Shown here piece by piece: positions 10,776 through 18,646 of a DNA stretch of 44,365 bases (position 1 is the first letter of the stretch; each line of letters opens with the position of its first letter). The stretch comes from Verrucomicrobiota bacterium (lineage in GTDB: Bacteria > Verrucomicrobiota > Verrucomicrobiia > Opitutales > Opitutaceae): positions 1 to 44,365 of the forward strand of contig VHCI01000016.1 of assembly GCA_016871775.1 (NCBI GenBank), in the 5' to 3' direction. Below the pieces are notes generated by a model that saw only the letters and a list, made by a program, of their open reading frames with translations, searched no databases and had not been told where the DNA came from. The translations under genes and the position numbers were made by a program.

Positions 10776-11156
10776 TCAGGAGGAGGCCCGGGCTTTCACC
10801 AGCCCAAACGCCTTCTTAATGTTCTGGATCGTCGGTAGGGAGAGCCCTGTGGCGGCCTTGATCTTGGCGCCGCTCTGGCCCGCCTCAACGAGTTGCTTAA
10901 CTTGATTCCGAAGGTCGTCAGTCACCTTGCTCCGCTTGCGCTTTCCTTTCGGCTTCGCCCCCGCTTTGCGCCGGCCGATCTTGCCCGCCGGACGGGCGCC
11001 GCCGGCGGAGGCCTTCACCACCGCATTCGCGAACGCCTGCGCGGACTCGAAACCGAACTGGGCGGGCAGCGCCGCCAGCTCGGCTTCCATTTTCTTCTCG
11101 AGGCTGGCGAGACGATCCCTCGCAGCCTGTAACTTCTTCAGCTTTTTTGATAACAT
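10776..11156 (-). CDS. Small basic coiled-coil / helix-turn-helix protein, probable DNA-binding
   Basis: 126 residues, not recognised as a named family. Residues 1-30 are a Lys/Leu/Glu heptad-like helix (LKKLQAARDRLASLEKKMEAE), suitable for dimerisation. About 52-78 is a very basic Gly/Ala/Lys/Arg linker with a KPKGKRKR core. About 78-122 reads as a helix-turn-helix of the resolvase/transposase-like type: VTDDLRNQVKQLVEAGQSGAKIKAATGLSLPTIQNIKKAFGL (listed as its successive helices, turn at TGLS). Coiled coil plus basic linker plus compact DNA-binding tail resembles the organisation of H-NS-like nucleoid proteins, without evident homology to them. It is flanked by an AT-rich upstream region and a strong terminator, so it is a monocistronic unit. 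Coding status is well supported by that context; function is inferred. Confidence 0.75.
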   Translation of the reverse strand: MLSKKLKKLQAARDRLASLEKKMEAELAALPAQFGFESAQAFANAVVKASAGGARPAGKIGRRKAGAKPKGKRKRSKVTDDLRNQVKQLVEAGQSGAKIKAATGLSLPTIQNIKKAFGLVKARASS

Positions 11157-11166
11157 AAGATCGGGG

Positions 11167-11196
11167 TATCTATGCTGATTGAGCCGTTTATATCAA
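11167..11196 (-). promoter_or_regulatory. Candidate sigma-70-type promoter for the small HTH gene
   Basis: In an unusually AT-rich 71-base gap, the minus strand shows TTGATA (11191-11196, five of six to TTGACA), an 18-base spacer, and TAGATA (11167-11172, weak -10). Transcription would begin within a few bases of the ATG at 11156, giving a leaderless or nearly leaderless message. This is pattern matching only. Confidence 0.35.
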
Positions 11197-11227
11197 GTTT
11201 TATTTTCCTCCGAAAGAATGCTATAGC

Positions 11228-12018
11228 TCAAATTGTCATCGCATGGTAGCCGCCATCCACGATCACTTCTGCTCCGGTAACGAAGCCGCCGGCCGGTCAC
11301 TGGAGAGCAGCAGGGTGGCGCCGATCAGCTCGCGGGCCTCGCCGAAGCGCTTCATTGGGGTGTGGCCGAGGATGCTGGCTACGCGGTCCGGCGAGAGGAT
11401 CTTGCGGTTTTGCTCGGCCGGGAAAAAGCCGGGCACCAGCGTGTTCACGCGAATCCGCTGAGGGGCCCACTCGCGGGCGAGGTTCTTCGTGAGATTATGC
11501 ACGGCTGCCTTCGAGGCCGAATAGGTGAAAACCCGGGAGAGCGGGACCACGGCGCTCATCGAGCCTAGGTTGATGATGCTGCCGCCCTGCCCGCGCTCGA
11601 CCAAGTAGCGGCCGAACACCTGACAGCCCAAGAACACCCCTTTCAGGTTCACGCGCATGATGCGGTCAAACTCGTCCTCCGAGATGTCGAGGAAAGGGGT
11701 CGCCGAGTTCACCCCGGCCCCGTTGACCACAATATCAATGTGCCCGGACCGCTCGCGCACGGTCGCGAGCAGGGCCGCTAGGGAAGCCTTTTCTGAAGCC
11801 TCAGCCGCGAGGAAATATCCGCGCCCGCCAGCGGCGCGGATGCGTTCAAGACGGGGTGCGGCCTTCTCCGCCTGCCGCCCGACCAAGACGACCTCGGCGC
11901 CAGCTCCGGCGAGGCCCTCCGCCATCGCCCCGCACAATTCGCCGGTGCCGCCGATGACAACGGCCACCTTGCCGGTGAGCGAATAAAGGGAGGACAGGTA
12001 TTCCGCCGGGGTGCTCAT
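11228..12018 (-). pseudogene. SDR-family oxidoreductase with a -1 frameshift near the C-terminus
   Basis: Short-chain dehydrogenase/reductase; NAD(P)-dependent, resembling gluconate 5-dehydrogenase or D-mannonate oxidoreductase-like SDRs. From ATG 12018: Rossmann motif [13 protein letters not shown] (23-35), NNAG-equivalent [10 protein letters not shown] (97-106), catalytic Ser in NLGSMSAVV (150-158), and Tyr166/Lys170 in YSASK. The frame as given ends [13 protein letters not shown] and stops at about 11268. Shifting by one base at 11285-11298 restores the expected family ending [18 protein letters not shown], with a stop at 11228. One base is therefore missing in the run CGGCCGGCGGC; the intact gene would encode about 263 residues. 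Either a real inactivating or modifying frameshift, or a sequencing error in a GC-rich run. Starts at 12033 are also possible. Confidence 0.85.
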
Positions 12019-12124
12019 ACGAGAGAAAGCCATGAAGGCAAAGACCCCGCCCCGACCGTGGCAACGGCAAACCCGGGGCGCATCCGACTTGCCGGTTACC
12101 GCCCGCCACCGTATCCCCTCCCAG

Positions 12125-12949
12125 ATGCCGCATTTGCTTCTCGAAGACAATTGTCAGGACGTAATCGCCAAGGCGCAGCGTGGCCTCGGTATCAGTGACG
12201 CCGATCTGTCTCGCCGCGCCGAGGTGAGCCTCGAGGATCTCCAGTCGCTCCAGTCCGGCCAAGCCAAGGACGCCGTCTTGCGGCGGGTGGCACGCCATCT
12301 CGGCCTTTCTCCAGATGCCCTCGAGGCGCTGGCGCACCAGAGTTGGTATCCCAGGATCCCCGACTTCCCCACCGGGTTCGCAGCCTTCAGCACCCGGCAC
12401 GGGGAGATGCTGGTCAACAGTTACCTGATTTGGGACCCGCGGGCCCGGGTCGCGGCGGCGTTTGACACGGGCGCGGACTGCACCGCGATGCTGGACATTA
12501 TCGCGGCCGAGAGCCTGCGCCTGCGTTATGTATTCCTGACCCATACCCATCCTGACCATATCGCAGACCTGCAGCGCCTGGCTGCGACCACGGGGGCGGA
12601 AGTCTGGAGCAGCGAACTGGAGCCAGTGGCGCATTCGGGCGCGCGCGCATTCCCGGAGAACGCCCATTTCCACGTTGGCGCCCTCGCGGTGAAGACCCTG
12701 CTCACCACCGGTCATTCACCCGGCCAGACCACCTTCTATGTCACGGGCCTCAGCTGGCCCCTAGCCGTGGTCGGCGATTCGATCTTCGCGGGTTCGATGG
12801 GCGGCAGCGCCACCCATTTTAAGGACCAGCTGCGCAACAATCGCCGGAAGATCCTGTCTTTGCCCCGTGACACCGTGCTCGCCTGCGGGCACGGACCGTT
12901 GACCACCCTCGATCAGGAGAAAATCCACAACCCCTTTTTCGCCCGCTAG
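12125..12949 (+). CDS. HTH domain fused to a metallo-beta-lactamase-fold hydrolase
   Basis: 274 residues in two parts. Residues about 10-65 look like a compact Cro/C1-type helix-turn-helix ([20 protein letters not shown], then a [16 protein letters not shown] helix). Residues 85-274 are an MBL-fold, glyoxalase II-like metal hydrolase with the metal ligands intact: HTHPDH at 140-145, His197 in TTGHSPGQT, Asp218 in VVGDSIF, and His256 in ACGHGP. The catalytic fold is certain; the substrate is unknown. Start is ATG at 12125, 38 codons inside a longer open frame whose upstream part lacks homology and overlaps the divergent SDR region. It stands head-to-head with the SDR (106-base gap) and three bases ahead of the crystallin/DUF4214 gene, so the pair is probably one operon. 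A DNA-binding domain on a hydrolase suggests a metabolite-sensing regulator, which is inference. Confidence 0.85.
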   Translation: MPHLLLEDNCQDVIAKAQRGLGISDADLSRRAEVSLEDLQSLQSGQAKDAVLRRVARHLGLSPDALEALAHQSWYPRIPDFPTGFAAFSTRHGEMLVNSYLIWDPRARVAAAFDTGADCTAMLDIIAAESLRLRYVFLTHTHPDHIADLQRLAATTGAEVWSSELEPVAHSGARAFPENAHFHVGALAVKTLLTTGHSPGQTTFYVTGLSWPLAVVGDSIFAGSMGGSATHFKDQLRNNRRKILSLPRDTVLACGHGPLTTLDQEKIHNPFFAR

Positions 12950-12952
12950 CCG

Positions 12953-13927
12953 ATGCCACGCCGCCCCATCTTTTGGCAGCTTCCCTGCCTGCTGCTGGCC
13001 TTGCTCGCGCGGGCGGCGGCCGCGGATGCGGTCGTTTTCTTCACGGAGCCGAATTTCCAGGGGGAGGCCCTGCGGGTGGAGGCGGGGGCGCGCGTCGAGG
13101 ATCTGGCCACGCTGCGGCGCGCCAACCAGCAGCCGTGGCGCGGGGCCATCTCCTCGGTCCGGATCGAAGGTGCGGGCAGGGCCACGGTGGCCAGCGCGCC
13201 CGGGCTCCGCGGCGAGCGGCTGGAGATCGCGGCCAGCATCCCTGACCTCTACTCTCAGCCGATGGGCAGACAGACTTGGGATCGGGCCATCGCCGCGATC
13301 GAGGTACGCGGGCCAAACTACGCTCCCCCGGCCCCCACCGATCCGAACCAGGGCCCCGCGTCGCTGGTGTTCGTCCCGGCCCTTCCCCCGCCGCCCCGGC
13401 TCGTGATCGTGGAGCCGCCGCGGCCGCGAATTGACCGCCGGACCGCCGAGCGGATGGTCGAACACGCCTACCGTGAGGTCTTGGATCGACCTGCCGATTC
13501 GACCGGCCTTCGCACGTATCGGGATCGGTTGATGCACGAAGGCTGGAGCGAACGGGAGGTTATCCAACAGCTCCAACGCAGCCCGGAAGCGCGTGCCATC
13601 CAGCCGGAAGCTGCCATCCGACGGATGTACCGGGAGGTGCTGGGGCGCGCCGCGGATCCGGCCGGCCTTGCCCATTACCAGGCGAAATGGCGCGAGGGCT
13701 GGACGCAGGGGCAAATCCGGGAGGATCTACGGCGCAGCCAGGAGGGGCGCGGGCGCAACGTTCGCGAGATCATCACCCGCGCCTACCGCGAGGTGCTCGG
13801 GCGTGATCCTGACCCCGCGGGCATGGCCAATTACGAGCGCCAGATGCGGGAAAAGGGCCTCACCGAGCGGGATTTGCGCCGGGCCCTGATGAACGGCGAC
13901 GAGTACCGCCAGCGCCAGCGGCGCTGA
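12953..13927 (+). CDS. Secreted beta/gamma-crystallin-like and triple DUF4214 protein
   Basis: 324 residues. A signal peptide (1-24, Leu/Ala-rich, ending AAAADA) precedes two Greek-key crystallin-like motifs. The first is about 27-72 (VVFFTEPNFQGEALRVEAG with SSVRIEG at its end); the second is 78-120 (VASAPGLRGERLEIAA with IAAIEVRG). A Pro-rich linker (122-160) follows. Three DUF4214 repeats come next: about 168-213 (AYREVLDRPADSTGLRTY), 222-264 (MYREVLGRAADPAGLAHY) and 276-320 (AYREVLGRDPDPAGMANY). Crystallin-type domains often bind calcium, and DUF4214 units are common in bacterial surface and S-layer-associated proteins; the combination suggests a cell-surface role. It follows the MBL gene by three bases and converges on der with a seven-base gap. 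Confidence 0.88.
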   Translation: MPRRPIFWQLPCLLLALLARAAAADAVVFFTEPNFQGEALRVEAGARVEDLATLRRANQQPWRGAISSVRIEGAGRATVASAPGLRGERLEIAASIPDLYSQPMGRQTWDRAIAAIEVRGPNYAPPAPTDPNQGPASLVFVPALPPPPRLVIVEPPRPRIDRRTAERMVEHAYREVLDRPADSTGLRTYRDRLMHEGWSEREVIQQLQRSPEARAIQPEAAIRRMYREVLGRAADPAGLAHYQAKWREGWTQGQIREDLRRSQEGRGRNVREIITRAYREVLGRDPDPAGMANYERQMREKGLTERDLRRALMNGDEYRQRQRR

Positions 13928-13934
13928 GCCGGGC

Positions 13935-15431
13935 CTAGTCCTCCGCGATGACCCGTTCCTCTGCGGCGGCCCAGCGGGGACGTGGCTGACTATCGCGGCT
14001 GCTCCCGGATCCTCCGGCGTGGGCCGCGGCGCGTTCGTCGTCGCGGGTCTTGCCGACCAGATCGAAGAACACCGGGCAGCCGTGCAGGACGAATCTCTCC
14101 ACCAACCCCGCCTCGAGATAACGTCGGTACTGCTCGGAAAGCTTTTCCTCGCGGTTGCAGAAGAGCCGGATCCGGAACGGGCGGTTGCCCGTCTGCGTGG
14201 CGTAATAAATCCGGAAGCGGCGGCCGGCGATCGCGGCGGGCGGGTTCCGCTCAGCCAAGAAGGTCAGCTGTTGGTTCAGTTTCGCGGTCGGAATCCGCTT
14301 ATCCAGCGCCCGGTTCAACTTCACCGCCGCATTGAGCATCCGGTCTACCTCATATCCGCTCACCGCCGACACGAAGATCACCGGGGATCCGGGCGTGAAG
14401 AACAGTCGGTCGAAGAGGGCCTTCTCATACTTTTCCCGGTAATCGCGCTCGCTCTTGTAAGGCTCGAATCCGCCCCGAGCCTTAAACGCCTCCTTCACCA
14501 GATCCCACTTGTTGACGACAACCACGATCGGCTTGCCCTCCTTCACAGCCTCGCCGGCGATCGCCTTGTCCTGCTGGGTCACTCCCTCAAGCGCATCGAG
14601 GACCAGAAAGACCACATCCGTGCGCTTGATCGCGTCGAGCGAACGGAGGCGGGAGAAATATTCCACCGGGGACGCGAGCTTGGTCGCCGCCTTAATACCG
14701 GCGGTGTCGATCAGGCGGAAGGGATGCTGCTTTCCGTCCCGCCCGAGGAACTTGAAGGGCAGCTCGATCGAATCCCTGGTGGTGCCAGGCACATCGCTCA
14801 CGATCAGGCGCTCGCTCTGGAGCAGGCGGTTGCTCAGGGAGGACTTGCCGACGTTCGGCCGGCCGATGAAGCAGACGCAGAGGGGATCCGCCGCGGTGCG
14901 GACCGGGGCGGCCTCCGGGGCCGGGCCCAGCGCCTCGGCGATAGCGGCGCGCAACTCAGACTCGCCGCGCCCGTGTTCCGCGGAAATCCGCAGAGGTTCG
15001 CCGAAGCCAAGGCGGTACGCTTCATCAAGCGCAACCTTCTCGTCGCCGAAATCCGCCTTGTTGACCACCAGGCGGACCTCGCGCTTGGCCCGGCGCAGCT
15101 TCGCCGCGATCCGCTCATCGAGCGCCGCGATCCCGGACAGGCCATCGACGACGAAGATGATCAGCCCGGCCGTGGCGATGGCGAACTCGACCTGGCGCTC
15201 GGAGGCCCGGGTGAGGGCCGCCGGGGTATCCTCGCCCGCGTACCCCAGCCCGCCGGTGTCGAGCAGCGTGTACCCGCCCTTGGCCACCTCGGCCGAAATG
15301 ACGTCGCGGGTAACACCCGGCTGGTCGTGGACGATGGAGATGCGGCGCCCGGCGAGCCGGTTGAATAGACGACTCTTGCCGACATTGGGCCGGCCGACAA
15401 TCGCCACGATGCGGTTCCTCGGGAGGCTCAC
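13935..15431 (-). CDS. der: Ribosome assembly GTPase Der (EngA)
   Basis: Essential double-GTPase needed for 50S subunit maturation. 498 residues from GTG 15431. First G domain: GRPNVGKS (13-20), DTGG (58-61), NKAD (124-127). Second G domain: GRPNVGKS (190-197), DTAG (242-245), NKWD (307-310), with the VPGTTRDSI switch segment between. A C-terminal KH-like domain (about 370-470) is followed by a charged tail. The residue after GKS in domain 1 is Arg where Thr is usual; the metal-ligand Ser is kept. The GTG start overlaps the upstream aminotransferase stop as GTGA, so it is translationally coupled. The frame stays open about 147 codons further upstream, but that is antisense noise within the aminotransferase. 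Confidence 0.96.
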   Translation of the reverse strand: MSLPRNRIVAIVGRPNVGKSRLFNRLAGRRISIVHDQPGVTRDVISAEVAKGGYTLLDTGGLGYAGEDTPAALTRASERQVEFAIATAGLIIFVVDGLSGIAALDERIAAKLRRAKREVRLVVNKADFGDEKVALDEAYRLGFGEPLRISAEHGRGESELRAAIAEALGPAPEAAPVRTAADPLCVCFIGRPNVGKSSLSNRLLQSERLIVSDVPGTTRDSIELPFKFLGRDGKQHPFRLIDTAGIKAATKLASPVEYFSRLRSLDAIKRTDVVFLVLDALEGVTQQDKAIAGEAVKEGKPIVVVVNKWDLVKEAFKARGGFEPYKSERDYREKYEKALFDRLFFTPGSPVIFVSAVSGYEVDRMLNAAVKLNRALDKRIPTAKLNQQLTFLAERNPPAAIAGRRFRIYYATQTGNRPFRIRLFCNREEKLSEQYRRYLEAGLVERFVLHGCPVFFDLVGKTRDDERAAAHAGGSGSSRDSQPRPRWAAAEERVIAED

Positions 15432-16609
15432 TTCCGGAGCCCTTGGACGAAGCGGTCGATGCGGTCGCAGGCCTCCATCACCTGGTCGGAGGCGGTGGCG
15501 AAGCAGGCGCGGACGTGCCCGCGGCCGTTCACGCCGAAGGCAAGGCCGGGAACAACGGCGACCTTTTGCTGCTGGAGCAGGCCGACCGAAAAGTCCTGCT
15601 CGGAGAGGCCGGTGGCGGTGATGTCCGGGAAGGCGTAGAAGCTCCCGCGCGGCAGGTGGCAGCTCAGGCCGGATTCGTTGAGGCGGCGGACGATAAGGTT
15701 TCGGCGGCGGTGGTACTGCTCCCGCATCCGGACGACGTTGTCCCAGCCGTGCTTGAGGGCCTCCAAGGCGCCTTCCTGGGCGATGATGGAGGCACACATC
15801 ATCGCGTACTGGTGGACCTTCATCATCGCGTCGATCAACGGGGCCGGGCCGCAGGCGTAGCCAATACGCCACCCGGTCATCGCGAAGGCCTTGGAAAAAC
15901 CGTGGAGGAAGATCGTGCGCTCAGCCATTCCGGGGAGGCTGGCGATGCTGGTGTGGATACCCTCGAAGGTGAGTTCCGAGTAGATCTCGTCACTGAGCAC
16001 CAGCAAGTCCTTCTCGCGGCAGAAGGCGGCGATCTCCTCGAGCTGCCCGCGGGTGCAGGTGCCGCCCGTAGGGTTGCAGGGGAGATTGAGCATCAGGATC
16101 TTGGCGCCGGGCTGCCACGCGGCGCGGAGGGCGGCCGCGGTGAGGGCGAAGTTGTCTTGGGCAAAGGTCGGCACCGCGATGCCGGCCCCGTGAACCAGCG
16201 AGATGCTAGGATGGTAGCTGACATAGCAGGGCTGGTGAAACATCACCTTGTCACCCGGGTTGCAGAAGGCGCGAAAGGCGAGGTCTAGTGCCTCGCTCAC
16301 CCCTACAGTCACGATCACCTGATCCTCGGGCCGATAGGTGACCCCGAAGTGCCGCTCCACGTAGGTGGAGACCTCGCGCCGCAGCTCGATCATCCCGAGG
16401 TTGGACGTGTAGTAAGTCTTGCCCCGCTCGAGGGCGTAGATGGCAGCCTCGCGGACATGCCAGGGCGTGACAAAGTCGGGCTCCCCCACTCCGAGGGAAA
16501 TCACGTCCTGCCCCTTCATTTTTGCGACCAGTTCGAAGAAGTCGCGAATCCCGCTCTTCGGGAGGCTGGCGATGTGGCCGGCCACCCAACGTTGCGCGTC
16601 GGTGCTCAT
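15428..16609 (-). CDS. Class I/II PLP aminotransferase
   Basis: Fold-type I aminotransferase of 393 residues, similar in outline to PatA/aspartate-type and alanine-type enzymes. Motifs: SLGVGEPDFVTP (38-49), YYTSNLGMIELRREV (66-80), CNPTGGTC (178-185), SDEIYSELTFEG (206-217), the PLP lysine Lys240 in HGFSKAFAMTGWRIGY, and a C-terminal Arg-containing RACFA carboxylate-binding segment. Amino acid specificity cannot be read directly. It lies 13 bases downstream of an Lrp/AsnC regulator and its stop overlaps der (GTGA), so the regulator likely controls this transaminase and possibly der expression with it. Confidence 0.92.
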   Translation of the reverse strand: MSTDAQRWVAGHIASLPKSGIRDFFELVAKMKGQDVISLGVGEPDFVTPWHVREAAIYALERGKTYYTSNLGMIELRREVSTYVERHFGVTYRPEDQVIVTVGVSEALDLAFRAFCNPGDKVMFHQPCYVSYHPSISLVHGAGIAVPTFAQDNFALTAAALRAAWQPGAKILMLNLPCNPTGGTCTRGQLEEIAAFCREKDLLVLSDEIYSELTFEGIHTSIASLPGMAERTIFLHGFSKAFAMTGWRIGYACGPAPLIDAMMKVHQYAMMCASIIAQEGALEALKHGWDNVVRMREQYHRRRNLIVRRLNESGLSCHLPRGSFYAFPDITATGLSEQDFSVGLLQQQKVAVVPGLAFGVNGRGHVRACFATASDQVMEACDRIDRFVQGLRK

Positions 16610-16622
16610 CGGATGGGAGCGT

Positions 16623-17111
16623 TCAGGGCGCGACGTTGAGCCGCTGCGTCTGGGATTCGTCCGCCCCGAGCAGGAACCCCTGTTCCTTGTAGCAGCGGAG
16701 CATGAAATGGGTGGAGGTTGAGAGCACCCCCTCGATCGTGGAGAGCTTTTCGGAAACGAAGGAGGCTACCCGCTGGAGGGTGGCGCCCCGGACAAAGACC
16801 AGCAGGTCGTAGCCGCCCGAGACCAAGTAGCAGGACTCGATCTCGTCGAACCGAGCAATCCGCTCCGCGAGCCGGTTGAATCCACCGCCCCGCTCCGGGG
16901 TGACCTTGACCTCGATCACGGCGCGCACGGCGAGGGCGGCCCCGGCCTCGCGGGACAGGTCAAGCACCGGGCGCCAGCCGAGGAAGATCCCCTCTCGTCG
17001 CAGCTGCTCTAGGTGCTGGTGCACCTCCGCCTCGGTCAGCCCGGCCACCTGGGCCAGTTGGCCGGTGGTAAGGCTGCCGCCGTCGATCAGGAGCTTGAGC
17101 ACTGGATTCAT
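16623..17111 (-). CDS. Lrp/AsnC-family transcriptional regulator
   Basis: 162-residue amino-acid-responsive regulator. An N-terminal winged-helix region (about 1-55: [28 protein letters not shown], given as helix-turn-helix) precedes a RAM ligand-binding/oligomerisation domain (about 65-150: [33 protein letters not shown]). The helix-turn-helix begins at once and is slightly short compared with classic Lrp, but complete. It is transcribed into the aminotransferase 13 bases downstream, the usual arrangement for Lrp-type local control, and is divergent from ffh across a 109-base gap that may hold its operator. Confidence 0.9.
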   Translation of the reverse strand: MNPVLKLLIDGGSLTTGQLAQVAGLTEAEVHQHLEQLRREGIFLGWRPVLDLSREAGAALAVRAVIEVKVTPERGGGFNRLAERIARFDEIESCYLVSGGYDLLVFVRGATLQRVASFVSEKLSTIEGVLSTSTHFMLRCYKEQGFLLGADESQTQRLNVAP

Positions 17112-17220
17112 AGAACCGGTGGTTATCGGCCATCACCCTGGCTTTGACGAGGACGAAGTTGCCCCGTGCGCGATCGCCGGATTGCAACCCGCCCAAAATC
17201 GCTCCAGCTCTCTCGCTCCC

Positions 17221-18573
17221 ATGTTCGCCTCCCTCACCGAGAAACTTACCGGCGCGCTGCGCAACCTCCGCGGCGCAGGCAAGCTGACTGAGGAAAACAT
17301 CGCCGCCGCTCTGCAGGAGGTGCGCACTGCCCTCCTTTCCGCCGACGTGCACTTCCGGGTGGTCCGGGACTTCACCGACCGCGTGCAGCTCCAGTGCGTG
17401 GGCCAGGAAGTTCTGAAGGGCGTCGCCCCGGGACAGCAGGTGGTCAAGGTGATCCACGACGAGCTTGTGCGCCTCCTCGGCGAGGGTTCCACCGGCCTCT
17501 CCGCCACCCGGCCCCTGAAGGTGCTGCTGGTCGGCCTCCACGGCTCCGGCAAGACCACTTCCACCGCCAAACTCGGCCGCCTGCTGCGGCGGCGCGGGAG
17601 CAAGCCGTTTGTCATCGGCGCCGACATCTACCGCCCCGCTGCGATCGACCAACTGGAAATCCTCGCCCGGCAGGAGGAGCTAGGCTTCTACGCCGACCGC
17701 CAGTCGCGCGACGTGCCGGCCATCGGCACGGCCGGGCTGGACGCGGCCCGCGCGGCGGGAGCGGACTGCGTCCTATTCGACACCGCGGGGCGCCTCCAGA
17801 TCGATGCGGACCTCATCGAGGAAGTCCGCCGCCTGCGGGAGCGCGTGCAGCCGGACGAGGTGCTGCTGGTGGCGGACGGCGCCCTCGGCCAAGAGGCGGT
17901 CAACGTTGCGCAGGCGTTCCACGACGCGCTGCGGTTGACGGGGCTGATCCTGACCAAGCTCGACGGAGATGCCCGGGGCGGGGCCGCGTTCTCGATCAAG
18001 GCCGTGACCGGCGTGCCGATCAAGTTCATCGGCACCGGCGAGAAGGCGGAGGACTTCGAGGCGTTCCATCCGGATCGGCTGGCATCGCGGATCCTCGGGA
18101 TGGGCGATGTGGTTTCGCTCGTCGAGAAGGCTCAGGAGAACATCGACCAGAAGGAGGCGGAGCGGATGGCCGAGAAGCTCCGGCAGGCTGATTTCAACCT
18201 CGAGGACTTCCTCGCGCAGATGCAGCAGGTAAAGAGGATGGGCTCGATGCAGAGCATTTTAGGGATGATACCGGGAATGAACGGGATGCAGCTTCCGGAG
18301 GGTGCAGACCGCCAGATGGCGCGGACCGAGGCGATCATCAAGTCGATGACCAAGCAGGAGCGCCGGAAGCCGGAGATCCTCAACGGTAGCCGCCGCAAGC
18401 GTGTCGCCGACGGCGCGGGCGTGAAGATCGTCGACGTGAACCAAGTGCTGAAGCAGTTCCAGCAGATGCAGCAGATGATGAAAATGATGAAGGGCGGCGG
18501 CGGGAAGAAGTTGATGCGCCAGATGGAAGCGATGCGCGGCCGCGGCGGCCCCGGTAATTTCGGGCGTTTCTAG
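17221..18573 (+). CDS. ffh: Signal recognition particle protein Ffh
   Basis: GTPase subunit of the signal recognition particle; with 4.5S RNA it targets nascent membrane and secreted proteins to FtsY/SecYEG. 450 residues: N domain (1-95, starting [18 protein letters not shown]), G domain with P-loop GLHGSGKT (105-112), DTAGR (187-191) and TKLD (245-248), and Met-rich M domain (about 300-450) containing [13 protein letters not shown] and [21 protein letters not shown] Gly/Lys-rich Met-containing tail ends NFGRF. Start is ATG 17221; the open frame reaches about 115 codons upstream but there it runs antisense to the Lrp gene. No Shine-Dalgarno is seen. rpsP does not follow, unlike in many bacteria. 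Confidence 0.97.
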   Translation: MFASLTEKLTGALRNLRGAGKLTEENIAAALQEVRTALLSADVHFRVVRDFTDRVQLQCVGQEVLKGVAPGQQVVKVIHDELVRLLGEGSTGLSATRPLKVLLVGLHGSGKTTSTAKLGRLLRRRGSKPFVIGADIYRPAAIDQLEILARQEELGFYADRQSRDVPAIGTAGLDAARAAGADCVLFDTAGRLQIDADLIEEVRRLRERVQPDEVLLVADGALGQEAVNVAQAFHDALRLTGLILTKLDGDARGGAAFSIKAVTGVPIKFIGTGEKAEDFEAFHPDRLASRILGMGDVVSLVEKAQENIDQKEAERMAEKLRQADFNLEDFLAQMQQVKRMGSMQSILGMIPGMNGMQLPEGADRQMARTEAIIKSMTKQERRKPEILNGSRRKRVADGAGVKIVDVNQVLKQFQQMQQMMKMMKGGGGKKLMRQMEAMRGRGGPGNFGRF

Positions 18574-18595
18574 CGGCGGGCGCGTTTTCCGTCGC

Positions 18596-18627
18596 CGCAC
18601 CCGCGGCTTGCCAAGGCGGCGGGTGCG
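18596..18627. terminator. Candidate stem-loop downstream of ffh
   Basis: A perfect 9-base inverted repeat (CGCACCCGC / GCGGGTGCG) with a 14-base loop lies 22 bases after the ffh stop and just before the DUF1549 gene. There is no T-run, so termination is uncertain; the stem could equally be part of the promoter region of the next gene. Confidence 0.3.
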
Positions 18628-18646
18628 ACCCTCCTTAAGCTGAGTC

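Noticed and set aside
15432-15872. Possible 147-codon N-terminal extension of Der
   Set aside because: It is antisense-frame noise inside the aminotransferase gene; Der homology begins at the GTG at 15431, which overlaps the aminotransferase stop.
18574-18646. 4.5S SRP RNA gene next to ffh
   Set aside because: No long hairpin with the conserved SRP loop was seen, only a short GC-rich inverted repeat.
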